Origin: DATBLE01 sp036555585
GTDB lineage: Bacteria > Actinomycetota > Thermoleophilia > Gaiellales > Gaiellaceae
NCBI GenBank assembly: GCA_036555585.1
Contig: DATBLE010000008.1
Coordinates: 1 to 64,000 of the forward strand
Length of the DNA stretch: 64,000 bases
Direction of reading: 5' to 3'
Shown here: positions 51,391-60,725 of the stretch, piece after piece
Layout of the letters: the number at the start of each line of letters is the position of its first letter
Position numbering within the stretch: position 1 is the stretch's first letter
Notes under the pieces: model-generated
What the model was told of the DNA's origin: nothing
Database searches by the model: none
What the model saw: only the letters and a program-made list of their open reading frames with translations
Position numbers and translations under genes: made by a program

Positions 51391-54068
51391 GCCTCCACCG
51401 CGGGCCTTCCCGGCTCCGGCCCGGCGACGGGCAGCTCGGCGCGGACGAGGGTCCCGCAGCCGGGGGAGCTCTCGACCTCGAGTCGGCCGGCGAGAGCCTC
51501 GACGCGGTCGCCGAGACCGCGCAGCCCCGACCCCGTCGCCGGGTCGGCTCCGCCGGCGCCGTCGTCGGCGACCTCGACCACCGCGTGGCCGTTCGCGCGC
51601 TCGACCCGGACGCGCACCTCGCCGGCGCACGCGTGCTTGACCACGTTGGCGAGCGCCTCCGAGACGACGTAGTAGGCGGCCGCCTCGACCGCGTCGGGGA
51701 GCGGCTCCGGCAGTCTCATGTCCAGGCTGACGGGAAGCGGCGCCCTCGCCGCCAGCACCTCGAGCGCGGACGGGAGGCCTCGCTCGGTGAGGATCGCCGG
51801 GTGGATCCCCTGAGCGAGCTCTCGCAGCTCCTGGAGCGCCTGCGTGAGCTCGTCCGCGGCGATCGCGATGTGCTCCTCGGCCTCGTCCGGCGAGTCGCGG
51901 ATCTTCGCCTGCGCGAGCCGCAGGCCGACCGCCAGCGCAACCAGCCGTTGCTGGGCGCCGTCGTGCAGGTTCCGCTCCAGCCGGCGCCGCTCGGCGTCGC
52001 TCGCCTCGACGATCCGCAGCCTCGAGGCCGACAGCTCCTCGCGTGCCTGGGCGCTCGCGACCGCGAGCGCGACCAGCTCGGCGAACTCCCCCAGACGACG
52101 CTCCGTCTCCCCCGGCAGGACCTGTCCCTCTTGGAGCGCCGCGATCAGCGCTCCCCAGGTCTCGCCGGCGACGCTGATCGGGACGCCGACGCTCGACCGG
52201 AAGCCGAGGCTACGGACCAGCTTTGCGCTCTCGCCGGAGAGATCGGCGTAGTCGACGTGCGCCGTGGCTCCTGTCCGCAGCACCGTGAGCGCCGCCCCTT
52301 CGTCCAGCCGGAGCAGGTCGCCCGGGCTCAGGCCCAGGTCCAGCTCGCCGAACCGTCCGACGAGCCTGACGTACTCGCCGTCCTCGTAACGGACGAGGAG
52401 CGCCGACCGGATGCCGAGCAGCACGCAGGCCTCCTCGACGACCGTTTGAAAGACGCGTTCCGGAGGCGCCCCGCCGGCGACGAGGGTGGCGACGCGCCGC
52501 AAGGCCGCCTGCTCCTCGCCCAGACGGCGCTGTTCGGCCTCGATCTGCCGTGTCTCGGTGAAGTCGCGCACGATCGTCACGACCTCGCCGTGGCCGCTCG
52601 GCACCATCCGCGACTCCTTCCACCGCCGCTCGCCTTCGATCTCGAGCTCGTACTCGACCGTGCAGATCTCGCCGGTGTCGAGTGCCCGCTCGACGCAGGC
52701 GAGGACCATGTCGGCGATCGCCGGCGGCACGACCTCGCGGACGTTGCGGCCGATCAGCTCCGCGGCCGGGCGCAGGACCGCCGACGGATCGGGACTCCTG
52801 ACGTCCAGGTAGGTGCCGTCTCGGGCGGCCCGGATCATCAGGTCGGGGATGGCGTCGAGCAGGGCGCGGTTCCGAGCCTCGACGAGCCGTGCCCGCTCGA
52901 GCGCCCGCTCGTTGGCGAGCGCGAACCCGGCGGCCGCCCCGACCGCCTCCAGGAGCTCGGGACGGAGCCGCAGCGAACGGTCGTGCACGAGTGCGCCCAC
53001 CGGTTCGCCCTGGTGCTCGATCATCGTCTGAGTGCGGATGTCGTCGGATGCGGGCAGAATCGCTCGGCGGCCGTCTTCGTCCCGGTAGCCGTCTCCGGCT
53101 GCGTCCCGGACGAGGAGGTCGAGCTGCGGGTCGCCGAGGGCGTTCCGGAGCGCAGCCTGCAGCCCGGGCGCCTCGGATCGCTCCTGCAGCTCGACCAGCA
53201 GCTCGCCGACCGTGCCCGAGGAGAGGCGGCTCTCGAGGACGATGCCGAGGAAGGCGACGGGGAGCGCGAGCGCGGCGAGCAGGCCGATCTCGTTTCCGAT
53301 GAACCCGGCGCGGGAGGACACGGGGGCTGCCGCGAGCCCGACCGCCATGATCGCGAGCCCGCCCGATCCCCACCAGAGCACGGGCACGAGCTGCCGCCTG
53401 GCCGCGGGCGTCGCCCTGCGGGCGCGGGCCGCGAGCAGCCAGGCGACGGCGATCACGATCGCGATCGCCAGCGCCGCCTCGAGCTCGAGCAGGCCGGTGG
53501 CGAGGGACGAGCGCGAGTCGACGAGCGCGACGTTGCGCGGGTGGCCGCTGTGCCAGCGGGTCAGCGGGTCGAAAACGACCGCAACCGCCTGCAGGACGAG
53601 CACGGTGACGAACGCCGCCGCTGCGAGCAGACGGGGTCCCCGCGAGCCGAGCCTGCCCTTCGGATACGCGAGCAGCGCATACGCGAGCACGGCGAAGACG
53701 AGGTTCGAGCTCAACACCCCGATCGTGTAGGGGACGGCTCCGTTGGCCTCGTGGAGCACGGGCACGAGCGACGAGAAGCCCACTGCGGCCAGCAGCAGAC
53801 CGAAGCGCCCATACGGCGGCCGCCGCAACGCAACCGCGCCGGCGGCGACGAACGAGAGCAAGACGAGCGCCGCCAGCAGCGCCTGGCCGAGGGGGTAGGG
53901 CGCGATCTTGCTGACCGCGAGCACGTAGCAGGCGCCTCCGAGCGCCGCCAGAGCCGTGGCGATCAGCGCGAGCGGGAAGGCCGACCGCGCGATCCGCGAC
54001 GCGTCGACGCGCCCGGACGACACGGCCCGGATGCCTACCGGCAATCCGGCGACCCCCCGATCGCTCAC
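51387..54068 (-). CDS. membrane sensor histidine kinase (NarL/DegS type) with PAS and GAF
   Basis: An 893-residue kinase: about eight membrane helices (30-280), a linker, a PAS domain (about 400-505), a GAF domain (about 520-675), HisKA_3 with phospho-His H702 in RRRLERNLHDGAQQRL, and HATPase_c (about 790-882) with EALANVVKHA, ADDGAGG and GLRGLGDRVEALAG. It should phosphorylate the receivers encoded on both sides. The N-terminal membrane part is unlike a simple periplasmic sensor and may sense in the membrane; PAS and GAF add cytoplasmic inputs. Confidence 0.9.
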   Translation of the reverse strand: MSDRGVAGLPVGIRAVSSGRVDASRIARSAFPLALIATALAALGGACYVLAVSKIAPYPLGQALLAALVLLSFVAAGAVALRRPPYGRFGLLLAAVGFSSLVPVLHEANGAVPYTIGVLSSNLVFAVLAYALLAYPKGRLGSRGPRLLAAAAFVTVLVLQAVAVVFDPLTRWHSGHPRNVALVDSRSSLATGLLELEAALAIAIVIAVAWLLAARARRATPAARRQLVPVLWWGSGGLAIMAVGLAAAPVSSRAGFIGNEIGLLAALALPVAFLGIVLESRLSSGTVGELLVELQERSEAPGLQAALRNALGDPQLDLLVRDAAGDGYRDEDGRRAILPASDDIRTQTMIEHQGEPVGALVHDRSLRLRPELLEAVGAAAGFALANERALERARLVEARNRALLDAIPDLMIRAARDGTYLDVRSPDPSAVLRPAAELIGRNVREVVPPAIADMVLACVERALDTGEICTVEYELEIEGERRWKESRMVPSGHGEVVTIVRDFTETRQIEAEQRRLGEEQAALRRVATLVAGGAPPERVFQTVVEEACVLLGIRSALLVRYEDGEYVRLVGRFGELDLGLSPGDLLRLDEGAALTVLRTGATAHVDYADLSGESAKLVRSLGFRSSVGVPISVAGETWGALIAALQEGQVLPGETERRLGEFAELVALAVASAQAREELSASRLRIVEASDAERRRLERNLHDGAQQRLVALAVGLRLAQAKIRDSPDEAEEHIAIAADELTQALQELRELAQGIHPAILTERGLPSALEVLAARAPLPVSLDMRLPEPLPDAVEAAAYYVVSEALANVVKHACAGEVRVRVERANGHAVVEVADDGAGGADPATGSGLRGLGDRVEALAGRLEVESSPGCGTLVRAELPVAGPEPGRPAVEA

Positions 54069-54457
54069 TCCAACAGGCTAACCAGCGCGGCCCCCGAAAG
54101 CTCGTCCTTGGAGACGAAACCGAGCACGCCGTTCTCCTCGATCCGCGACCCGTAGTCGCTGCGGTCGCGGCTGGAGACGAGCACGATTGCCAGGTCGGGC
54201 TTGCGTTCGCGCAGGCGGGCGGCCACCTCGAAGCCGTCGATGTCCGGCAGTTGGATGTCGAGGAGCACGAATTCCGGGTCGAGAGCGAGCGCGAGGTCGA
54301 GAGCTGTCGTCCCGTCGGCGGCCTCGCCGACGACCTCGAACCCCTCGGCCATGAGCAGCGCTCGCGCACAGCGTCGGAAGCTCGGATGGTCGTCGACGAT
54401 CAGGACCCGCCGGGCGTGCCGCAAACCCTCGAGCAACTCTCGGTGCCTCGCGTCCAC
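54065..54457 (-). CDS. single-domain response regulator
   Basis: A 130-residue receiver without output domain: VLIVDDHPSFRRCARALL (acidic pair), phospho-acceptor D67 in FVLLDIQLPDIDG, VLVSSRD (Ser switch) and FVSKDEL (Lys). The GTG at 54457 is used because longer starts enter the MMPL gene downstream of it on the same strand. It overlaps the kinase start by four bases. A stand-alone receiver paired with a second, DNA-binding receiver suggests a phosphate sink or relay. Confidence 0.85.
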   Translation of the reverse strand: MDARHRELLEGLRHARRVLIVDDHPSFRRCARALLMAEGFEVVGEAADGTTALDLALALDPEFVLLDIQLPDIDGFEVAARLRERKPDLAIVLVSSRDRSDYGSRIEENGVLGFVSKDELSGAALVSLLE

Positions 54458-54476
54458 TCTCGACCCGGTACCCAGC

Positions 54477-56708
54477 CTACTCGTACTCGAACGCCGGGTC
54501 CGCCTCCGGTGCCGGTTCGCGGCGCGGCCGCTCACCGGGCTCCTCTGCGGCGCCGCCGCCGAACTGCGGCAGCCACTCGAGCCAGCGCGGCAGGTACCAG
54601 TTCCACTCGCCGAGCATCTTCATCACCGACGGGAGCAGAACCGCCCGGACGATCGTGGCGTCGATCAGGATCGCCGCCGCGAGGCCGAAGCCCATCTGCT
54701 TGATGTCGAGCGTGCGCAGCGTCATGAAGATCGCGAACACGGCGACCATCACCACCGCGGCGCTCGTCACGGTCGAGGCGGTCCGCTTGATCCCGATCGA
54801 GACCGCCTGCTCGGTGGGCATGCCCTCGTCGACGAGCTCCTTCACCCGGCTGAGGATGAAGACGTGGTAGTCCATCGAGAGGCCGAACAGGATCACGAAC
54901 ATGAACAGCGGCAGCCACGACGTGATCGCGCCGTTCGAGTGGAATCCGAGGATCCCCTCCGCCCAGCCGTGCTGGAAGACGAGCACCAACAGGCCGTACG
55001 CCGCGCCCACCGACAGCAGGTTGAGCAGCACCGCCTTGATCGGGATCACGATCGAGCGGAACGTGACCAGCAGCAGCAGGAAGCAGAGCAGGAGCACGAA
55101 CGCGAACACGAGCGGTGCGTGCGACTTCATCTGCTCGTTGAAGTCGTGCGTGCCCGCGGTCTCTCCGGTCACGGCCGCCTGCACGCCCGACACGGTGCCG
55201 AGCGTGGAGGGGATCACGCGCTTGCGGAGCGTCTCCAGCGCCTTGACCGACGCGCCGTTCGAGCCGTTGCCCTGCATCGCGATCGAGACGGTCTCGATCG
55301 TCTTGTCCGAGTTCACCTCGGTCGAGATCGGCTGGTACATCTGGCCGGTCGCGAGCGCCCGCTGCTTCAGGCCTGCGATCGCCTGCTGAACCTGCGGCGA
55401 GGTCACGTCGCGGGCCGAGACGACCACCTTCGCCGGGGACTGAGCCCCCGGGAACGCCTGCTGGATCGACTCGTACGTGCGGACGATCGGCAGCGACTTG
55501 GGCAGGTCGGTGAAGCTCGGCAGCTGCGTGTGCAGCGTCAGCGTCGGGACGGCCAGCGCGACCAGCGCGCCGCCCGACAGGACCGCCGCGACCGCCGGCC
55601 GCCTCATCACGCCGTCGAGCACGAAGCCCCAGACGCGCGATTCCCGCCCGGAGGTGCGGCCCAGGAACGGGACGCGGCCCTTGTCGACGCGGTGCTCGAG
55701 CTTCCCGAGCAGCGCCGGCAGGATCGACAGCGAGCCGATCAGCGCGACCGCGACCATCAGCATCGCGCCGACCGCGATCGAGGTGAACACGGCGTTGCCG
55801 GTGAACAGCATCCCGGCCATGGCGATCAGCACCGTCAGGCCCGAGATCAGGATCGCGTGCCCGGACGTGCGGGACGTCTTCAGCAGGGCCTCCTTCGGCG
55901 AGAGGCCGCGCGCCCGCTCCTCGCGCTCGCGGCGGAGGTAGAAGAGCGAGTAGTCGACTCCGACGGCCATGCCGATCAGCAGGATCACCGACTTGGTCGG
56001 ATCGCCGGCCGCGACCACGTGGCTGGCCAGCGCCGAGAGCCCGATCGTCGCCAGGACGCCCGAGAAGGCGAGCAGCACCGGCAGCCCCGCGGCGACGAGC
56101 GCGCCGAAGGCGACCAGCAGGATGATCAGCGTGACCGGCAGCGACGAGTACTCGGCCCGCTGGAAGTCCTTGTTCAGCGTGTCGTTCAGCTCGTGGTTGG
56201 CGCTGGCGAAGCCGAACTCGGCGATCGTGAAGCCGCCGTGGCGGTCCTGCGCCTTCGAGACGGCGTCCAGGATCGGCTGCACCTTGTCGTCGGCCTTCTC
56301 CTCGTCGCCCGAGATCTCGAACTGGACGAGCGCCGAGCGGCGGTCGCTCGAGACCTGGCCGCCGTTCCCGGGAGCGAGCGGCGAGCGGACGTTCTGGACG
56401 TTCGGCTGCGCCGAGACCGTCCGGTCGACGTCGTTCACCGCGGCCCGGAACTCCGGGTCGGAGAGCGTCTGCGTCTTCGACTCGACCAGCACGCTCTCGC
56501 CCGCGCGGCTCGGGAAGCCGGCGTCGCGCAGCATGGTCTCCGCCGTCTTCGTCTCGCCGGCGGCGGTGTCGGCGTCCTTCAGCATCTTCGTTCCCGCGAC
56601 CGACCCCAGGGCGACTGCGACCACGCAGAAGGCGATCCAGCCGGAGAGGGCGGTCTTCCAGTGGCCGGCGCTCCAGCGGCCGGCGCGGGCGGCGAGGTTG
56701 AACCTCAT
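54477..56708 (-). CDS. MMPL/RND-family transporter (first)
   Basis: A 743-residue RND-type exporter with two six-helix bundles and two large extracytoplasmic domains. Marks: GWIAFCVVAVALGSVAGTKML at the start, IGMAVGVDYSLFYLRRERE and LFGLSMDYHVFILSRVKE (the duplicated GxxxDY motifs of the proton relay) and KRTASTVTSAAVVMVAVF. The ATG at 56708 is supported by AGGAGGAGG. Actinobacterial MMPL proteins export lipids or siderophore-like compounds; cargo here is unknown. 20 bases lie between it and the response regulator. Confidence 0.9.
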   Translation of the reverse strand: MRFNLAARAGRWSAGHWKTALSGWIAFCVVAVALGSVAGTKMLKDADTAAGETKTAETMLRDAGFPSRAGESVLVESKTQTLSDPEFRAAVNDVDRTVSAQPNVQNVRSPLAPGNGGQVSSDRRSALVQFEISGDEEKADDKVQPILDAVSKAQDRHGGFTIAEFGFASANHELNDTLNKDFQRAEYSSLPVTLIILLVAFGALVAAGLPVLLAFSGVLATIGLSALASHVVAAGDPTKSVILLIGMAVGVDYSLFYLRREREERARGLSPKEALLKTSRTSGHAILISGLTVLIAMAGMLFTGNAVFTSIAVGAMLMVAVALIGSLSILPALLGKLEHRVDKGRVPFLGRTSGRESRVWGFVLDGVMRRPAVAAVLSGGALVALAVPTLTLHTQLPSFTDLPKSLPIVRTYESIQQAFPGAQSPAKVVVSARDVTSPQVQQAIAGLKQRALATGQMYQPISTEVNSDKTIETVSIAMQGNGSNGASVKALETLRKRVIPSTLGTVSGVQAAVTGETAGTHDFNEQMKSHAPLVFAFVLLLCFLLLLVTFRSIVIPIKAVLLNLLSVGAAYGLLVLVFQHGWAEGILGFHSNGAITSWLPLFMFVILFGLSMDYHVFILSRVKELVDEGMPTEQAVSIGIKRTASTVTSAAVVMVAVFAIFMTLRTLDIKQMGFGLAAAILIDATIVRAVLLPSVMKMLGEWNWYLPRWLEWLPQFGGGAAEEPGERPRREPAPEADPAFEYE

Positions 56709-56836
56709 CGCGCCTCCTCCTCTCATTCGCTTTCGCTCGCCTCAGGCTGCCTTCCGGGGCTTGGGCCCGGAATGGGGAGAGCCACCGTTTGGGGGTACGG
56801 CTAGCCCTACCATCGCGTCGCCGCGTCGGCCGCGGA

Positions 56837-58996
56837 TCAGCGCCGGGCCTGCGGGCGCCTGGACGCGCGCCCGGCCGTGGGCGGGCGGGCGCGGAGACGG
56901 CTTCCCCGCGGAGGGACCTTCGCGCGTGCCGGCTGCGCCGCCGGCCACCAGTTCCAGCGGCCCAGGATCGCCATCAGCGAGGGGACGAGCAGAGCGCGCA
57001 CGATCGAAGCGTCGATCAGGACGGCGAGCGCGATGCCGATCCCGACCTCCTTGACGATGATGATCTGCGAGGTCGCGAAGGACCCGACCGCGATGCAGAA
57101 GAGGAGGGCGGCGGCGGTGATGATGCGGCCGGTCCGCTCGAGGCCGACGGCGACCGCCTCGCGGTTCGGGAGCCCGGCGTCCCAGGCTTCCTTGACTCGC
57201 GTCAGGAGGAAGACGCCGTAGTCGGTCACGAGCCCGAACGCGACCGCGAAGAGCACCACCGGCTGGGTCAGCTCCAGCGCGCTCTGGCTTCGGTAGTCGA
57301 GCAGGCGCTCCAGCCGTCCGTCCTGGAAGACGAAGACGAGGATTCCGAAGGTTGCGGACAGGGTCAGCACGTTCATCAGCAGCGCCTTGAGCGGCAGCAC
57401 CAGCGAGCGTGTGGCCGCCCAGAGCAGCACGAACGTCACTGCCGAGAGCAGCGCGGCGGCGAGCGGCAGAAGCGAGCCCAGCACGTGCTTCTGGTCGAGG
57501 AACTGCGCAGTCGAGCCGCCGACGAGGGCGTCGCCGGGCAGCGCCCGCAGCTGCCGGACGAGCTGCTGGGAGGCCTGCGTGAGGGAGGATTGCCCTGCGG
57601 ACGCGGTCACTTCCCACACGTGCCGGCCCAGCTGCCGCGGCGGCAGCACGAGCGGGGCGCGGATGCCGGCTGCGTAGGCCCGGGCGTCGGCTGCGGTGCC
57701 GCGCACGACGGCGTAGACGGGCGAGACGGCCGTGGGCGGGAAGTCGCGGCGAAGCGCGGTGTCGACCACCCGTGAGGAAAGCTGCGGCGGCAGGACGGAC
57801 GCGTCCACGCCGGTGAAGCGGACGGAGAGGAAGAAGGGCAGCGCCAGCACGACGAGCACGGCCGTCGCGGCGACGGCAACGGGCGCGGGCCTGCGCATCA
57901 GCGCGCCGGCGAGGCGGTACCAGCCGCCGTGCCCGCCGCGCGCCTCCTGCTCTGCCGCGCGTCGCCAGCGCCGCGGCGAGAGGGCGTTCACGCGCGCTCC
58001 GAGCAGCACGAAGAGCGCCGGCAGGACGGTCAGGGCGATCAGCCCGGCGAGGGGTGCGACCAGGCCGCCGGCGATGCCCATCGAGCGGAGGTAGCCGATG
58101 GGGAAGATGGCGAGGGTGGCGATTGCCGCCGCCACGGTCACCGAGCTGAAGGCAACGGTGCGGCCTGCGGTGGCCAGCGTCCGCCGCGCGGCGTCGGGAT
58201 GTGGCCCGACCCGAGCCAGCTCCTCACGGTAACGGGAGACGAGCAAGAGGCTGTAGTCGAGCCCGAGCCCGAGCCCGATGCCGGTCACGATGTTGAGGGC
58301 GTAGGTCGAGACGGGCATCGCCAGGTCGACGAGACGCAGGACGAGCAGCCCGCCCATGATCGTCAGCGCTCCGCACACGAGCGGCAGCAGGGCCGCGACG
58401 AGGCTGCGGAAGACCCAGAGCGCGAGCAGGAAGAGCAGCGGAAACGCGATCTCCTCGGCGACGGTCAGGTCGTGCTGCACCTGGCGGTTGACCTGCGTGG
58501 TCGCGAGGGCGGTGCCTCCCATGACGACGTCGCCGATCGGTGCGAGCCGGCGGTCGACACGCTCGGCCGCCTGCCGCCAGACGCGCTGGGACGTGCCGGC
58601 GCGAGCATAGGCTGCGACCAGCACGTCTCGGCCGTCCCGCGAGCGCAACGGCGGCGCGGTCACGGGAAACGTGGGCTCGGAGCGGATCGCCGCGACCACG
58701 CGTGCGACGCGCTCCGGCGTCGGACGGCGCACGAGCACGAGCGCCTGCGGCGTCGCCGAGAGGCCGGATGCGGCCTCGACGGCCCGCTCGGCGCGCAGGC
58801 TCTCGCTCCCGTGGGCGACGAAGTCGTTCGAGCCGCGGCCGAGCAGCCGCGGCGTCGCCAGGCCGAAGCTGCCGGCGACGATCGCGAACGCGAGCACGGC
58901 TGCGAGCACGCGTCTCGGCGCGCGGACCGCCAGCTGGGCGAGCCCGGTCCCGCCCGCGGCGGAGGGCGGGCGGACAGGTGCGACCATGCGTCGCAT
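56837..58996 (-). CDS. MMPL/RND-family transporter (second)
   Basis: A 719-residue relative of the preceding transporter with the same plan: GIGLGLGLDYSLLLVSRYREEL and AFGLVTDYGVFLLTRVKEAWD carry the two relay motifs, and ERTGRIITAAALLFC the second-half helix. Sequence between the two MMPL genes differs enough that they are not a recent duplication. It precedes the other on the same strand (128-base gap) and is divergent from the DMT gene. The ATG at 58996 is best placed; 58987 is possible. Confidence 0.88.
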   Translation of the reverse strand: MRRMVAPVRPPSAAGGTGLAQLAVRAPRRVLAAVLAFAIVAGSFGLATPRLLGRGSNDFVAHGSESLRAERAVEAASGLSATPQALVLVRRPTPERVARVVAAIRSEPTFPVTAPPLRSRDGRDVLVAAYARAGTSQRVWRQAAERVDRRLAPIGDVVMGGTALATTQVNRQVQHDLTVAEEIAFPLLFLLALWVFRSLVAALLPLVCGALTIMGGLLVLRLVDLAMPVSTYALNIVTGIGLGLGLDYSLLLVSRYREELARVGPHPDAARRTLATAGRTVAFSSVTVAAAIATLAIFPIGYLRSMGIAGGLVAPLAGLIALTVLPALFVLLGARVNALSPRRWRRAAEQEARGGHGGWYRLAGALMRRPAPVAVAATAVLVVLALPFFLSVRFTGVDASVLPPQLSSRVVDTALRRDFPPTAVSPVYAVVRGTAADARAYAAGIRAPLVLPPRQLGRHVWEVTASAGQSSLTQASQQLVRQLRALPGDALVGGSTAQFLDQKHVLGSLLPLAAALLSAVTFVLLWAATRSLVLPLKALLMNVLTLSATFGILVFVFQDGRLERLLDYRSQSALELTQPVVLFAVAFGLVTDYGVFLLTRVKEAWDAGLPNREAVAVGLERTGRIITAAALLFCIAVGSFATSQIIIVKEVGIGIALAVLIDASIVRALLVPSLMAILGRWNWWPAAQPARAKVPPRGSRLRARPPTAGRASRRPQARR

Positions 58997-59108
58997 CGGC
59001 GATACCGTCCTCCGGCGCGGTCGTGCCGCCATCGGGGAGTGCCCGCTCCCGGTTGCGGGAAGCCACGGCTCCGCGGCTCTTTTTGGGTTCGTGGGGGAGA
59101 ATCGTCCC

Positions 59109-60014
59109 GTGAAGCTCGCGCTCGCCCTCGTCGCCACCCTGGCGTCGTCGTGTGCGCTCAACGTCGGCTACCTGCTCGAGCACGGCGCGGTGGGGCGGAT
59201 GCCGCCGCTCACGGTCAGGGCCCCGATCGCCTCGGCCCGCCGGCTGCTCGGGAGCCGGCGCTGGCTGCTCGGCTTCGCGATCGAGTCGACCGGCTGGGCG
59301 CTCTTCGTGCTCGCGCTCGCGCTTGCGCCGCTGTCGCTCGTCCAGGCGACGGCGGCGGGCGGGATCGGCATCCTGGCCGTGCTCGTCTCGCGCGTCACAG
59401 GAACGCCGCTCTCGAGGCACGAGAGGCTCGGCGTGGCGATCGCGATCGCCGGGCTCGTGCTGCTCGGGATCTCACTGGCCGGCGGGCACGGCGAGGGAAC
59501 CGGAGCCCGCTACCTGACCGTCGGCCTCTGGATCGCCGCCTCGGCCGCCGCGGCGCTCGTCACCGTCCAGCTGCTGAGCAGCCGCATCGGCGCCGCGCCG
59601 GCGTACGGCGTGGCCGCCGGGCTCCTCTTCGCCTCGGGCGACATCGCCACGAAGGGCGCTGTCGAGGCGGACGGGCATCTCGCCTTCGTCGCCGCGCTGA
59701 TCGCCGCCTACGCATTCGGGACGCTCGTCCTCCAGGCGGGCTTCCAGCGCGGCAGCGCGCTGACCACGGCCGGGATCGCGACGCTGCTCACGAACGCGCT
59801 GCCGATCGTCGCCGGGATGACGATCTTCGGCGAGCCGCTCCCGGACGGCTGGCTGGGTGCGGTCCGGATCGCCGCCTTCGCGTGCGTGGTCGTCGGGGCG
59901 GTCTTCCTCGGCGAGCGGAGGCATCCCGGCGCGGCCGGCGAGGCGAAGCAGGCGGACGTGCCGGAACCGTCCACGCCGGCCGAGAGCGAGGTCGCGGAAG
60001 GAGGAGCCGTGTGA
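59109..60014 (+). CDS. DMT-superfamily (EamA-like) membrane transporter
   Basis: A 301-residue protein with nine to ten membrane helices in two halves (LALVATLASSCALNVGYLLEHGA at the start; FASGDIATKGAV, GFQRGSALTTAGIATLLTNALPIVAGMTIFGEPL in the second half, typical of EamA repeats). A hydrophilic tail of about 30 residues follows. The GTG start follows GGGGGAGA. It may export a small metabolite; nothing nearby defines it. Confidence 0.8.
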   Translation: MKLALALVATLASSCALNVGYLLEHGAVGRMPPLTVRAPIASARRLLGSRRWLLGFAIESTGWALFVLALALAPLSLVQATAAGGIGILAVLVSRVTGTPLSRHERLGVAIAIAGLVLLGISLAGGHGEGTGARYLTVGLWIAASAAAALVTVQLLSSRIGAAPAYGVAAGLLFASGDIATKGAVEADGHLAFVAALIAAYAFGTLVLQAGFQRGSALTTAGIATLLTNALPIVAGMTIFGEPLPDGWLGAVRIAAFACVVVGAVFLGERRHPGAAGEAKQADVPEPSTPAESEVAEGGAV

Positions 60015-60032
60015 CGAGCCCTGCCGCCCGCT

Positions 60033-60725
60033 TCAGGAGGAGCCGCCGATCGCCTTCTCCATCGAGACCGTCCCGACGGTGACGCCGTCGGGCAGCGCGA
60101 TCTCGGCCTCGTCCTGCGGCTCGAAGCCGTAGGCGAGGTAGAGCGGCAGGCCGGCCAGCGTGGCCACGAGGGCGACCCGGCTGAAGCCCTCGCGCGCGGC
60201 GGCGCGCTCGCATTCGTCGAGGATGCGCCGGCCCAGCCCCCGCCGCGTCCAGTCGGGCCGCACGAACATGGCGCGCACCCGGGCCGGCTCGCGCGCCGGG
60301 TCGAGCAGGCGCGCGTCCCCGTCCGCCTCGCCGCTCCCGGTGTAGAGGCGGTCGCGCCGGCTCCAGCCTCCGCATGCGACGGGCTCGCCGCCCGCCTCGA
60401 GGACGAAGTACGTCCCGTCCTCGAGCAGCACGGGGTCGACCGAGGCGATGTGCTCGACCCCGCTCGCGACCTGGCGCTCGTCGTAGAAGCCCGGAAACAG
60501 CCCCGCTGCGGATTCCTTCATCAGCCGGTCGATCGCCGGCGCGTCGGCGGGCGTCGCCACCCGGAGAACCGGTTCCGCCCGCTCGCCGTGCCGTGTCCCG
60601 CTGCGCTCGATGGGAGCAATGATCGCCGAGACGTCGCGGAGCGGGGGCGCCGGCCGGCCGATCGGGCCGGCCGGCGCCACCTGTCCGTTCCAGACCAGGA
60701 CGGCCTCCTGGCCGACCGGGCTCAC
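60033..60725 (-). CDS. GNAT-family N-acetyltransferase
   Basis: Residues about 62-230 form a GNAT domain: VLRVATPADAPAIDRLM, VACGGWSRRDRLY, and the acetyl-CoA loop ARVRAMFVRPDWTRRGLGRRIL, then LYLAYGFEPQDEAEI. The GTG at 60725 is preferred because it overlaps the monooxygenase stop by four bases; it adds a 55-residue N-terminal stretch of unclear purpose. Substrate unknown. Convergent with the DMT gene. Confidence 0.8.
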   Translation of the reverse strand: MSPVGQEAVLVWNGQVAPAGPIGRPAPPLRDVSAIIAPIERSGTRHGERAEPVLRVATPADAPAIDRLMKESAAGLFPGFYDERQVASGVEHIASVDPVLLEDGTYFVLEAGGEPVACGGWSRRDRLYTGSGEADGDARLLDPAREPARVRAMFVRPDWTRRGLGRRILDECERAAAREGFSRVALVATLAGLPLYLAYGFEPQDEAEIALPDGVTVGTVSMEKAIGGSS

